Shown here: positions 9,550-19,600 of the stretch, in pieces
How positions within the stretch are numbered: position 1 is the stretch's first letter
Layout of the letters: each line of letters opens with the position of its first letter
Origin: Clostridia bacterium
GTDB taxonomy: Bacteria; Bacillota; Clostridia; Oscillospirales; Acutalibacteraceae
NCBI GenBank assembly: GCA_017516745.1
Contig: JAFXBF010000004.1
Span: 62,001-126,000 of the forward strand
Length of the DNA: 64,000 bases
Direction of reading: 5' to 3'
Notes under the pieces: generated by a model
Seen by the model: only the letters and a program-made list of their open reading frames with translations
What the model was told of the DNA's origin: nothing
The model's database searches: none
Position numbers and translations under genes: made by a program

Positions 9550-10533
9550 ATGAGGTACGCTGTAATCGGAACAAGCTGGATAACGGAAGAATTTATAATG
9601 GGCGCCAATCTTATTGAAGGTATGGAGCTTCTCGGCGTGTGCTCACGCAGTTACTCAAAGGGTAAGGCACTTGCCGAAAAATTTGGCGCACCGAGAGTTT
9701 TTGTCGATTTGTACGACCTTGCACGAAACGCCGATGTTGAGGCGGTCTATGTCGCAAGCCCGAATTCCCTGCACTATGAGCAGAGCAAAATGCTTCTTAA
9801 GGCAGGCAAGCACGTAATCTGCGAAAAGCCGATAACTGTCAAGCCTGAGCAGCTCTCCGAACTGCAGGCAATCGCTGCTGAAAACGGCAAGGTCTATATC
9901 GAAGCGATAATATATATGTTCAACCCCGTGCGCCCGAAGCTCAAGGCTTCAATGCAGGCGCTCGGCAACATAACAAGTGCACACTTCGATTTTTCACAGC
10001 TTTCCTCAAAATATCCCGCATATAAGCGTGGCGAAAATCCGAATATCTTCAATCCCGAGTTTGCAACGGGCTGTCTTATGGACTTGGGAATTTACTGTAT
10101 TTACCCTGCGCTGGATTTGTTTGGCCTGCCGAAGGATATATGGAGCACGGCACAGTTTCTGGAGAGCGGTGCGGACAGCAGCGGCACAACCGTTTTCAAA
10201 TACGATAAAATGCTGCTGACAATGACCTGGTCAAAGATTGCACAGGGTTTTTGCGGCAGCGAAATTCTCGGCGACGGCGGCACGGTTACGATTGATTCGA
10301 TTTCACAGCTCAACGGTATAAAATTCTGCCGTAAGGGCGGTGAGCCTGTTGAGGTTGTGGGCGAAACACCAAAGCACGTCATTATGTCGCACGAGGCAAA
10401 AGCGTTGCTCGATTTTGCAACAAAGCCCGAAGAAACCGCCGAGCAGTACAATGAGGCATCAAAAATGGCTCTGGCTGTCAGTACGGTGATGAAAAAAATA
10501 AGAATACAAAGCGGAATTATATTTAAGGTATAA
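9550..10533 (+). CDS. Gfo/Idh/MocA family oxidoreductase
   Basis: A 327-residue NAD(P)-dependent dehydrogenase. The N-terminal Rossmann strand is MRYAVIGTSWITEEF; the catalytic-site motif CEKPITV (Glu92-Lys93-Pro94) is the family hallmark, with Lys assisting hydride transfer. The C-terminal alpha/beta domain contains GCLMDLGIYCIYPALDLFG (~176-194), the conserved D-x-G-x-Y/H block. Such enzymes oxidise sugars, inositols or UDP-sugars. It is the eighth gene of the operon, 10 bases after the kinase, with an AAAGGAAAAG ribosome site. Confidence 0.9.
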   Translation: MRYAVIGTSWITEEFIMGANLIEGMELLGVCSRSYSKGKALAEKFGAPRVFVDLYDLARNADVEAVYVASPNSLHYEQSKMLLKAGKHVICEKPITVKPEQLSELQAIAAENGKVYIEAIIYMFNPVRPKLKASMQALGNITSAHFDFSQLSSKYPAYKRGENPNIFNPEFATGCLMDLGIYCIYPALDLFGLPKDIWSTAQFLESGADSSGTTVFKYDKMLLTMTWSKIAQGFCGSEILGDGGTVTIDSISQLNGIKFCRKGGEPVEVVGETPKHVIMSHEAKALLDFATKPEETAEQYNEASKMALAVSTVMKKIRIQSGIIFKV

Positions 10534-10560
10534 AATAATAAAGAATAAATAAAAAATATA

Positions 10561-10620
10561 TTCGGGTGTGGCGAAGCCCACCCACAATTCTGCATTCTGC
10601 ACTTTGCATTTTGCATTTAG
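10561..10620 (+). repeat. Interspersed repeat: hairpin plus TGCATT-type low-complexity tail
   Basis: A hairpin TCGGGTGTGGCGAAGCCCACCC is followed by degenerate TTCTGCATTCTGCACTTTGC repeats. The same element in inverted orientation lies at 54671-54730, and a hairpin-only relic at about 43738. It lies inside the polysaccharide operon between the oxidoreductase and the GT2 gene. Confidence 0.7.
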
Positions 10621-10640
10621 AAAAAGGGGAGTGAAATGAA

Positions 10641-11591
10641 ATGAAGCTGTCACTGGTTGTGCCCTGCTATAATGAGGAGGGCAATGTTCGCCTTTTTCAC
10701 GATACGGCGGCGGCAGTTTTTGACCACGAGGGCTACGAGTACGAAATAGTTTTCGTCAACGACGGCTCGAAGGATTCTACGCTTGAGAAGCTCAAGGAGC
10801 TCCACGCCGAATCCGACAAGAATATCCGCATAATCAGCTTTTCCCGAAATTTCGGCAAGGAAGCCGCAATGTACGCAGGTATTCAGCACGCCAAGGGCGA
10901 GTACATCTGCCTGATTGATGCCGATTTGCAGCAGCGTCCCGAGGTCGTTGCCTATATGGTCAAGCGCCTTGAGGAAAATCCCGAGCTTGACTGTGTAGCG
11001 GCGTTTCAGGAGCAGAGGAATGAGGATAAAACCCTTTCCTTCTTCAAGTCGAGTTTCTATAAGCTGATTAATAAGGTTTCGTCAACGGAATTTGTCCAGG
11101 GTGCGAGCGATTTCCGTACCTTCCGCTCAAATGTTGCCGAGGCTGTGCTTTCAATGGGTGAGTACCACCGCTTCTCAAAGGGTCTGCTTTCGTGGGTGGG
11201 CTTCAATACGGAGTACATTCCCTATCAGGCGCAGGAAAGAGCAAGCGGCGAAACAAGCTGGTCTTTCAAGAAGCTGTTCAATTACGCAATCGACGGTATA
11301 ATGGCTTTCTCAACTGCACCGTTGAGCCTTCCTCTTGTCCTCGGTGCGGCAGGCGGTGTGATTTCCGTGCTCTATCTGCTGGTGAGAATTCTTGTTTGTG
11401 CCTTTAGCAGGTACGATTATTTTGACCGTGGCACGCTGATTGTTTTCCTCGTGTTGCTTTTCGGCTCGATACAGCTCGTGTGCATAGGCATTGTCGGCAA
11501 ATACCTTGCCAAAACCTATGAGCAGGGCAAAAACCGCCCGATTTATCTGGCCAGAGAGATTATAGAACCAAAAGAGAAGACCGATGAATGA
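10641..11591 (+). CDS. GT2 glycosyltransferase, DPM1/GtrB-like with two C-terminal TM helices
   Basis: A 316-residue GT-A enzyme. VNDGSKDST (~39-47) and DADLQQRP (Asp93/Asp95) are the nucleotide and metal-binding motifs; QGASDFRTF and the QERASGETSWSFKKLF region (~196-211) mark the GtrB/DPM1-like clade that loads a sugar onto polyprenyl phosphate. Two membrane helices (~225-255 and ~265-290) anchor it. It would supply a lipid-linked sugar for polysaccharide or teichoic-type decoration. An interspersed repeat separates it from the upstream gene, and its end overlaps the next gene by 8 bases. Confidence 0.9.
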   Translation: MKLSLVVPCYNEEGNVRLFHDTAAAVFDHEGYEYEIVFVNDGSKDSTLEKLKELHAESDKNIRIISFSRNFGKEAAMYAGIQHAKGEYICLIDADLQQRPEVVAYMVKRLEENPELDCVAAFQEQRNEDKTLSFFKSSFYKLINKVSSTEFVQGASDFRTFRSNVAEAVLSMGEYHRFSKGLLSWVGFNTEYIPYQAQERASGETSWSFKKLFNYAIDGIMAFSTAPLSLPLVLGAAGGVISVLYLLVRILVCAFSRYDYFDRGTLIVFLVLLFGSIQLVCIGIVGKYLAKTYEQGKNRPIYLAREIIEPKEKTDE

Positions 11592-12546
11592 TGTTTTGTC
11601 GCTTGTTGCGGACAAACTGAATAATTGCGGTGCGCTGTTTTCGGCTGTAAGCGTTGAGGGCAACACTTATGTTGTCTTTGCCCTGCCTTACGTTCAGCTT
11701 GAAGCTCCGACCGTTGGCTATGCGTTTGTAGACAGCTACTATGTCGCCTCAAACCGTGCCTATTTTTTGCGCAAAGAGCTTGCTTCCTCATTAGAGGAGG
11801 CAGGCTTTACTGCTGTTGAGTGTAAACACAGCTACAAGCACCTTGCAGCCGCTTCAGGGCTTGGGTTTTGGCTCAGAAACACACTCGTTGCAAACGAAAA
11901 ATTCGGCTCAAGAATGGCACTTGAAATTGTCGGAATTGAGGGCGTTTTTGCAAAAGAAATCACGCTTGATGAGCTTTACAAAGACCCCGAAATCGCCGAA
12001 AAATGCGTAAATTGCAGCGTTTGCCGCAGGCTGTGTCCACGGAATTGCATAGGTGAAAACGGCGGTTTTGACAAGGATAAATGCACCAGACACGGGCAGG
12101 ATAACGGCTTTTTCGGCGACGAAGAGGCTGCAGCAGCCGCAGGCACAAACCTGTGGGGCTGCGATATCTGCCAGCGCTTCTGCCCGTATAACAAGCACCT
12201 TGAAACACGGGAAATGACCGAAAAAGAACGTGAATTATTTCGTTTGGATAATCTTTTTGAAGCATTTTGGGCAGGCAAAAAGGGCTGTGAACCCTACCGT
12301 GATATTCTCGGCGGCAACTACCTCCGCCCGACCCGTTTGCTTACTTTGACACTAAACGCAATGGCAAATTCACCCAACAAAAATGACTATATCCTCCACG
12401 CCGAAAAAGCCCTTTCCCACCCCGATGAACGGGTAAAAACGGCGGCAAAAAGGGTGCTGCCAAGCGCAGAATTAAGTGCTTTGTACACACCTCCTCAGTC
12501 ACCTGCGGTGACAGCTCCCCCTCAAGGGGAAGGTGTCACGAAGTGA
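11584..12546 (+). CDS. Divergent QueG-like double [4Fe-4S] protein with repeat-derived C-terminus
   Basis: A 320-residue protein related to epoxyqueuosine reductase, which completes queuosine in tRNA using cobalamin and two [4Fe-4S] clusters. It keeps CVNCSVCRRLCPRNC (~141-155) and WGCDICQRFCPYN (~192-204), the two ferredoxin-type cluster motifs, and SGLGFWLRNTLVA, the counterpart of the AGLGWIGKNT block. It is shorter than E. coli QueG (379), and the stretch just before that block (CKHSYKHLAA) lacks the Asp expected at the catalytic position, so activity on tRNA is doubtful. The last 19 residues, from TPPQSPAVT to the stop, are encoded by a MITE-like repeat (12488-12557), so the native C-terminus has been replaced. 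Confidence 0.75.
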   Translation: MNDVLSLVADKLNNCGALFSAVSVEGNTYVVFALPYVQLEAPTVGYAFVDSYYVASNRAYFLRKELASSLEEAGFTAVECKHSYKHLAAASGLGFWLRNTLVANEKFGSRMALEIVGIEGVFAKEITLDELYKDPEIAEKCVNCSVCRRLCPRNCIGENGGFDKDKCTRHGQDNGFFGDEEAAAAAGTNLWGCDICQRFCPYNKHLETREMTEKERELFRLDNLFEAFWAGKKGCEPYRDILGGNYLRPTRLLTLTLNAMANSPNKNDYILHAEKALSHPDERVKTAAKRVLPSAELSALYTPPQSPAVTAPPQGEGVTK

Positions 12547-12557
12547 CGGATGAGGTG
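12488..12557 (+). repeat. MITE-like repeat, copy A (compact form)
   Basis: About 70 bases bounded by CACCTCCTCAGTC and the inverted match GACGGATGAGGTG, with internal palindromes TCACCTGCGGTGA and CCCCCTCAAGGGG. The stop codon of the QueG-like gene lies inside it. Related copies are at 13423, 13557, 40545, 41095 and 41719. Confidence 0.85.
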
Positions 12558-12616
12558 ATTTATTCCGTTGCCTTTTCGGGCGACGTAATAAATGAATGCT
12601 ATCATAAATTTTACTT

Positions 12617-12646
12617 ACAGCAGGGCAGCCACCCTGCTGTTTTTTC
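12617..12646 (+). terminator. Rho-independent terminator of the polysaccharide operon
   Basis: A perfect 9-bp stem ACAGCAGGG/CCCTGCTGT with a 6-base loop is followed by TTTTT, 70 bases after the QueG-like stop codon. Confidence 0.9.
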
Positions 12647-12762
12647 TTTGCAGGCGTTAAATTGTAAACTTTTTGTAAACTTTTTAAAATTTACACATAA
12701 TCAGGGCTTGACAAAACTTTGGCAAACAGCTCAAAAAATGTTAAAAAAATTGCCCCAAAATG

Positions 12763-12791
12763 TTGACACAGAGCCAAAAAGTTGTTATAGT
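12763..12791 (+). promoter_or_regulatory. Strong sigma-A promoter
   Basis: TTGACA (12763-12768), a 17-base spacer and TATAGT (12786-12791). It lies 856 bases before the giant ORF, so it serves either a long leader or a separate short RNA ending near 13040. Confidence 0.8.
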
Positions 12792-12797
12792 AAAACT

Positions 12798-13040
12798 GTA
12801 TCAATATTTATAATACTGTATTTGGGTGAATTATACCCAAAAGCCACAAGATGTAGATTTTGGGGCGTTTTTCGGGTACGAAAAACCAAGGCGGTAGTGT
12901 ATGTATTGGTGCGAACTTAATTATTTTTTCAATTGTTTATTTGCCCCGGATTGTGGAGCATTTCCGCCAGAGGAACGGCGGTGCGGCAAACGGAAAGCGA
13001 GTATGAGGCGAAGGATTCTAATGCGCAAAGAATTCTTTTT
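12798..13040 (+). ncRNA. Candidate structured non-coding RNA or leader
   Basis: This is the interval between the 12763 promoter and a terminator-like hairpin (AAGGATTCT/AGAATTCTT then TTT, 13011-13040). It can form several stems: TTTGGGT/ACCCAAA, TTTTCG-GGTA-CGAAAA, CCGCC/GGCGG nested inside TTTCCG/CGGAAA. There is no open frame with a ribosome site. I do not recognise the family; 6S, SRP, tmRNA and RNase P hallmarks were not seen. The existence of the RNA is inferred from promoter plus terminator plus stems. Confidence 0.4.
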
Positions 13041-13258
13041 ATCGGTGCTTTCTGTCTGCGGTGCGGCGTATCTGCGGCGGAACAGCCGTCGGGCGGTCGA
13101 AGGCGTGTGCAAATTTCCCATTCGCACTTTAGCAGCGTTCTTTGCCGTTTCGCCGGTCGGGAGCACATCATTTTAAACAATTGCCGTTGCAAGGCAAAAG
13201 TGGCGAGCCAAGGTCAGACGGTTCGTTGCGGCCAAGCAGAATTTAAGACAATCGGGTA

Positions 13259-13322
13259 TGTCATTCTGAACGGAGTGAAGAAGCTTAAAACCCAAGGTTT
13301 CTTCATTGTGCTCAGAGTGACA
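13259..13322 (+). repeat. Imperfect 64-base palindrome (REP-like)
   Basis: Left arm TGTCATTCTGAACGGAGTGA and right arm ending TGCTCAGAGTGACA are imperfect reverse complements across a short AT-rich loop, resembling the TCATTCTGAGCG-type palindromes common in many bacterial genomes. Confidence 0.7.
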
Positions 13323-13422
13323 CCGGAGCGAAAAGCTCTGCCCGTTGTCGGCGGTTGCAATGGCGGTTGGGTGTGCGTCCGCACGAAACCGGTACAATTA
13401 AAATTGACATAGATAATTAATT

Positions 13423-13545
13423 CACCTCTTAATAGCCTTCCCCTGGAGGAAGATTCCCCCACGGTGTGGGGGAAATGTCCCCTGGACAAAGGGGGACGGC
13501 CTCAGTCAGAGGAAGGTGCCGAGCGAAAGCGAGGCGGATGAGGTG
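13423..13545 (+). repeat. MITE-like repeat, copy B (long form)
   Basis: Bounded by CACCTCTTAATAG and GCGGATGAGGTG. It contains the module ATTCCCCCACGGTGTGGGGG and a downstream AAAGGGGGACGG that recur in reverse orientation in copy F (about 41760-41810). Confidence 0.8.
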
Positions 13546-13556
13546 GAAAAACAAAA

Positions 13557-13610
13557 CACCTCCTCAGTCACTTCGTGACAGCTCCCCCTCAAGGGGAAGC
13601 CTTTTGAGGA
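13557..13610 (+). repeat. MITE-like repeat, copy C (truncated at right end)
   Basis: Starts CACCTCCTCAGTCACTTCG and contains CCCCCTCAAGGGG like copy A but lacks the GGATGAGGTG end. It ends about 20 bases before the ribosome site of the giant gene. Confidence 0.75.
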
Positions 13611-13647
13611 AAAGAAAAATCTTGGATACATTCAGGAGGAATGAACC

Positions 13648-16600
13648 ATGAAAATTTTTAAGAAAGCGATATCATTGGTGCTTGTGTTTGCAATGCTTGC
13701 CAGCTTTGCAGGTATGACGGGCTATTCCCCGGCGAGCATCATTGCAGAGGCTATCGACTATCAAACTTGGGAGTTTGATGACGGATTCTCGCTTAAACTT
13801 CCGACAAAGGTATATAAGATGACGAAGTCAGCCTCCGGCTACGGAATGTTATATCGTAATACTTCCGGTGTTACTAATACTGCGATTCCGGATAATTATT
13901 ACGGCTTGCCTATGGATTATCCGGCAAACGATTTGTCGTTTACAATCGTTTGCCCGGAGGGCGGAGATTGGAGAATCAATTGCTCGCTGGATAAAGCCAC
14001 TTGGCCGGCAGGCTTTACAAAAACTGATGCTAAAGCCGGAAATAATTGGACCCGTGGTGAAAGTTCATCGATGAACGATGAATACGGTGTTCTGTTCCGC
14101 TCGTTGAACAACGACAGCAATATGGGCTTCCGTGATATCAACAAGGTATACTGGAGACTTACATATACTCTTAACGGTGTAACTAAGTATGGTTACGCCG
14201 AGGTTGATGTTGTCTTCCCCCCCTCATCACCGTCGAATAAGACAACCTCTGTAACACCGCTTGACTCGAAGAATGGTATCAATCATCCGGAAAATGTAGC
14301 AACAATTGATTGTCCGACTGTTTTCTACACCGACGGTCAGTATATACAGAGTTCTGCCAGCGGTACGCCTCTGGATACAGATATTGATATCGATTTGCCG
14401 GATAACACAACATCTGCAACCATTTCCTGTATTAATTTCGCAGATGATACTGTTATTTCGGGCTTGCAGATTGATGTTATTGAAAGCAACGGAAACATAA
14501 ATTTTGCCGGTTGGGACGCAACGGCTTTGGACGGTAATACCCCCAATAAGATCTATATGCGTCTTGATTATACGGTTACCAATGTTGCTCATACCCCTTA
14601 CAGCAATGAAACAGGTAACGTAATCGATACAAGCTATGATGAACGTGGCTCCCTTACAACGGCATACATTGACGATGAATATGATGTAGCTCTGCCAGAT
14701 ACGGTAGAGGAGGTAACCTATACCCAGTATTTGGCTGTTTATCACACACCTCTGCCGGCACATAAAATGGCTGAAGTTATGGAGGTTTCGGGAAGACAGG
14801 GTGTGGGAAACAGAGGCCAGGCGGGCTTTTATCAAGGGTTTGATTTGTCAAAACTGCTTGCTATATCTGGCGTTAACCTGTTTACAACAGTTGTTGGTAC
14901 TGCTGACGCTAGTGGTCAAGGTGGTGCAATAGTAGGCGATAACTATCTGGCAAAAAACGGTGATGGAACTATAAATTATAACCCTTACGCTGACGGCGGT
15001 TGGACTAACAATTACAAAAAGAACGATGATACTAGCTATCTGACAACGGGTAGCAATATAATTTACAACTCAGCTTCAGGCTCTACAATATCGGGTCCGG
15101 GTCACGATAAATATACGGCTACGTTGTATAATTGGCCTAACAACGGTGACTCTGATCACTGGTACATTAGTTATAAAGATGGTAAGGGCGGAGGACAGAC
15201 CGGCTATGCTTCTGCTAATGCTACAATTTATATTGACTCGCAGAAAAATTTTGGCTCATCCGGAATAAGCGTCCCTGTAACCACTGTTTGGTCAAACTAT
15301 AACGCAAACATTAACGGATGTAATATCAACACAGGTGCAAGTTATTATACTGTTCGAAAACTTACACAGGAATTGTCCAGCAGTTATACATGGAGTGGAT
15401 ATTGGGCTGATGGTTCGGATGACTATCCAGGCAAAGCAGGCAACCCTACAACTCCGTCTGTTTCAAAAGACCTTTATTTTGGTACCGGTGCCGCATCTTC
15501 TGAATATACAAGCGACTATACTGGTTGGAGTGATGGCGCTTACAAAAAAACTACGCTTACAATAACTAATTCTAGTAAGCCTGCTGTCGGAAGCACAAAC
15601 TATTATTGTTTGATGTCAAGACCGCAATTGGAACAGGGAAATACATATTGCTTATATCTTCCTTATACTTTCTATATTCATTCTGTTGACCGTGAAAAAC
15701 ATCACAGAGCTATCAATGCAGCTAAAACCAACAACTACGTTAAAGCTGAAATGGATGCCACATGGTGGGAGGAGTACAGAAAAGAGGTTCTTCTCTCTTA
15801 CATTGGTTGCGGTGATTTGCAAGACAGTACAGGTGTTACTTCCGGAGAACTCACTGGCGGTACAAACAACTATTGGGCAGACGGTATTGAATCCGAGAAC
15901 CCCAAATACAAAATTGCCAACCTTGATGAATTTGAAGCCGCTGTTACAAGAGCTCCTGCTTACGACCGCGGTACATCACAGAGAGACCAGGTCAACCTCC
16001 TTAACCTCTGGCCGATGGGTTCAAAGTTCCTTGATGTTGTTTCCTACACAACACAGGTTGAAAACGGCGCAACCCTCATCATGCCCGAGAATGACCCCGC
16101 TAACGGTGCAACATACTATAACAACGATACCGGTGGTAACGGTGTTACCACCAATGACAACCCCTCTATTTACAGATACAACGGTGCATATTTCTACACC
16201 GATGATACATGGTACGATTACGCAAGAGAGCGTTATTATGCTGTAAATATTCTCAATTACAATCCAAATTCAACAACTCCTTACTCTGCGTTCTGGTACG
16301 GCGCCGGTGGCTTGGCACAAAACGGATTGATATTCACAGAGCTTTATTATCAGGACACAATCAATGCCGTTACAGACAGGCTCAATACGGCTTACAATAA
16401 CCTTGAGCTGCGTACTCTCGCAGATTTCAAAATGCGTAACGATAAGAGCCCGACAAAGGATTACGACGGCGATGGTACTGAAGACAACGTAACAACCGGA
16501 GGCGGTGCATGGGTTTACGACAGCACCGGTAAGCAGGTAATCGGTTTCGATGCCATTATGGCTTACCTTGCAAGCCTTATCCCGACAGATACTTACACCT

Positions 16601-19600
16601 ATTACACAACAGTTTCTGATGCTAACGGCAACGGCAAGATTGATGCTCTCGACCTTGACGAGGACGGCTATATTGATGACCTTAATCCGCGCACAGCTCA
16701 GGTTTATGATACTAATTTGCTTGAAATTCAGCTCAGCGTGATGCAGGATCAATTCCATGAGGACGATACTGTTGTCGCCCAGGGTCTTAGGTTTGAGGAG
16801 GCTATCGAAAACTTCCTTGCACTTGTCGAAATCACATTAAGAAATCCTCAGGATGCCAACAACGATGCATGGACTCAGATTTTCACTTACCTCAACGGCA
16901 CTTCCGTTGCAGGCAATCTCAGACCCAGTGCCGGCTTGAAAGCTGTTAACTTTGTTGATGAGGTTACTAAGATTTACACACTCACAACAGCAGAGAGGAA
17001 CAACTTCCAGAGTCTTATTGATACTTACAACACAGCTGCTGCTCCCGACCCCATAACCTACGTTACAACACGTAATGCACTCTCTCAGGGCAGCATCAAT
17101 ACAGCAATCGGCAACTTCTTTGTTGCTCTTCAGGCTGCCTTCCCGTCAATAAAGGTTGTTGAAGGCGGTACACAGGCTAATAACATAGCGAAGGATCCCA
17201 CTGCTGTTTTTGAAATTTATGCTCCCAACCAGAGTGCAAACATCACTCAGAGCATTTATACAGCTGATTCAATTGCTGCACTTGAGGCTGCAGTTAATGC
17301 AGAGCTTGGCACGAACAGCTACCAATTCAGCACTACAACATGGCAGTCCCTTGTTGACAGATATGATACTATTGTCAATTGGGCTACAGTTCATAACGCA
17401 ACAACCAACCCTGACGGCAAACTTGTAAGCAGCAAGGTTAATACAGACCGTATGGACATTGCCCTGCAGAACGCTCAGAATGCTCTGGCTGCAGACAAAA
17501 CAAGCATTTCTGTTACCTCTCCCGATGGAAAAACAACGGTAGCACACGGTAAGTATACGCCTAAGTCTGTTGCCGAGCTCGAGTTTGTTATTGATCAGGC
17601 ACAGAATATTGACAGAAATCAGCTTTACACAAACCAGCTTGCTGTTGATATGATTACATTCGCCCTTTGGGATGAATGTGATGACACAAAGGGTCTCCTC
17701 CTTACCTCCGACACAGCTCTTGCTCCCAGAACATGGAGCTACGATGCCAGCGGTAACCCCACGGGATACACAGACAACTGGGGCTCAGTTATTATGAAGA
17801 GCTTCTTGTACGGTGAGCGTGTTGAGGAAGGTAACGGTACAGACGAAGGCTTGAAGCCCAACACAGCTTACTACGGTTTCCTCGAGGCTGAAATCAAGGG
17901 TAATACAATTATTAAGACTGTTACCAATGAGGAAACGGGCGAGACAACCACAACAGTTGACGACACCTATATCGGCACAGTCTGGACAGCCAACGGTGAC
18001 CTTATTCTCAGCGATAACGGTACCCCGGTCGGCGACAGAATATTCAAAAACTGGAGCTCTTATATGGAGCATTACAATAATGCGGTAGCTCTTGTTAATG
18101 CTAAGGATAAGACTGTCAACGAGCAGGAAAGTGTTGTGGACGATGCAGCAAAGAAGCTTTACGTTGCAAGAAACGCTCTCGAGCTGATGAACCTTTACTT
18201 CCCCAACAATACTCAGGACTTTGAAACAGCCAAGGGCTGGTACAACGAGCTTGCTGCTTTTGTACAGAAGACCGATGTTACAAGATACGGTTGGGAATAT
18301 GTTGATGTTACAGAAGAGGTAACAGACGAAACAACAGGCGAGGTAACGACCGTTACAACAACTGTTTTCCAGAAGTCTGAGAATCCGCTTTCAAGTGTTG
18401 TACAGTCCGTTTATATCTACAACGGCGTAGATGCTGCGGTTGAAGCACAGATTGAGTCCTTCAGAGCTAAGTACGCCAGCGAAAATTCAACAGAGGATTA
18501 CAATTCTCTTGAAGCTGCTCAAACTCTCTACAACAATATCAAGGCAGCTCTTACCGATCCGGCAACAGGCGAGCTCTATACAGTCAAAAAGACCAACGAT
18601 GAAACCCTCATCGCAGGTATGTTGGATCTTACAGGCAGAGTTGAAGTTGATCCCGAAACTCAAGAGCCTGTGCTTGTAGGCGGTTACATCGCAGGTACAT
18701 GGACGGTAACGTTTGACGAGGAAACAGGCGCTTCAACAGGCACCTATGCTACAGACCTGCTTAACGATACCCAGGCCGGTCTTCTTCAGACATACCTCAC
18801 CAACGCCCAGAACAAGATTAACTCCAAGACCGATGCTACAGCCGGCTTCGGCACTGCGCTCGGCGGCCTTACATCAATCGTATTTGATGAGACCAAAAAG
18901 CCTGCAACCGACCTCAAGTTTGCAACGCACATGAGAGACAATGAGCTCTTTGCGTTCCTTGATTATAAATATACTAACGATCCTGAGTTGGGTACAGGCG
19001 CTCAATTGGTAAATTACTACTATCAGGACGGTATGTACACATACAGACTGATTAAGGAATCTATTGCAAACGAAATTAAGGGTCAGGTTAACGGTTATTT
19101 CGCTGTTGCTGAAAATTGGCCCAAGATTTACGAGGTTCACGGCACTACGTGGAACAAAGAGGCTGCAACAGTACCGGACGGTATGACTGATGCCGTGGTT
19201 GACGGCTATCTTGACTATGATATGGATACCCTTGAGTCTTGGGGCGAGTATAAAGGCGATAATGAGAAGATTTGTGAAATCCTCGACCTTGTAGCTTCTC
19301 GTTCGTACTACTACTACGATGCTCTTACCCGAGGAATTATGCCGTTTGAAGTTGCGCACTATACCTGGCTTGTAAACAACGCTGTCACCAACATCGACGG
19401 TATTGATTATGTCCTTGCTGATGCTTCTGCTGTCAGTGCAGCAACCGAAGCTCCTTTCAATTACGATGTCAGTGTAAATAACACCAACATCGCTACCGGT
19501 AACCTGGGTTGGTATACAGCCGGTTATGGTGTTAAGGATGTTGCTGACGGTAAATACTATCTGTATTATAATGATACAGAAGGTGTTACAACTCCGTCCT

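Larger units (their letters stand above)
12547..13647. other. 1.1-kb region without a convincing gene
   Basis: It holds a terminator (12617), two 11-base direct repeats GTAAACTTTTT (12664-12674, 12675-12685), a TTGACA without a partner -10 (12708), a full promoter (12763), a candidate structured RNA, a palindromic repeat (13259) and two MITE-like copies (13423, 13557). Open frames of 60-159 codons here have no coding look, lack ribosome sites, and run through the repeats. Confidence 0.7.

Noticed and set aside
12543..12920. 125-codon open frame after the QueG-like gene
   Set aside because: It starts inside a repeat and crosses a clear terminator and a promoter.
12933..13412. 159-codon open frame as a gene
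   Set aside because: No ribosome site, Cys/Arg-rich improbable composition, and it runs through the candidate RNA, a terminator-like stem and a REP-like palindrome.
16615..16690. Dockerin domain in the giant protein
   Set aside because: Only one acidic calcium-site-like segment is visible; a dockerin needs two such repeats with helices, and no scaffold or cohesin is nearby.
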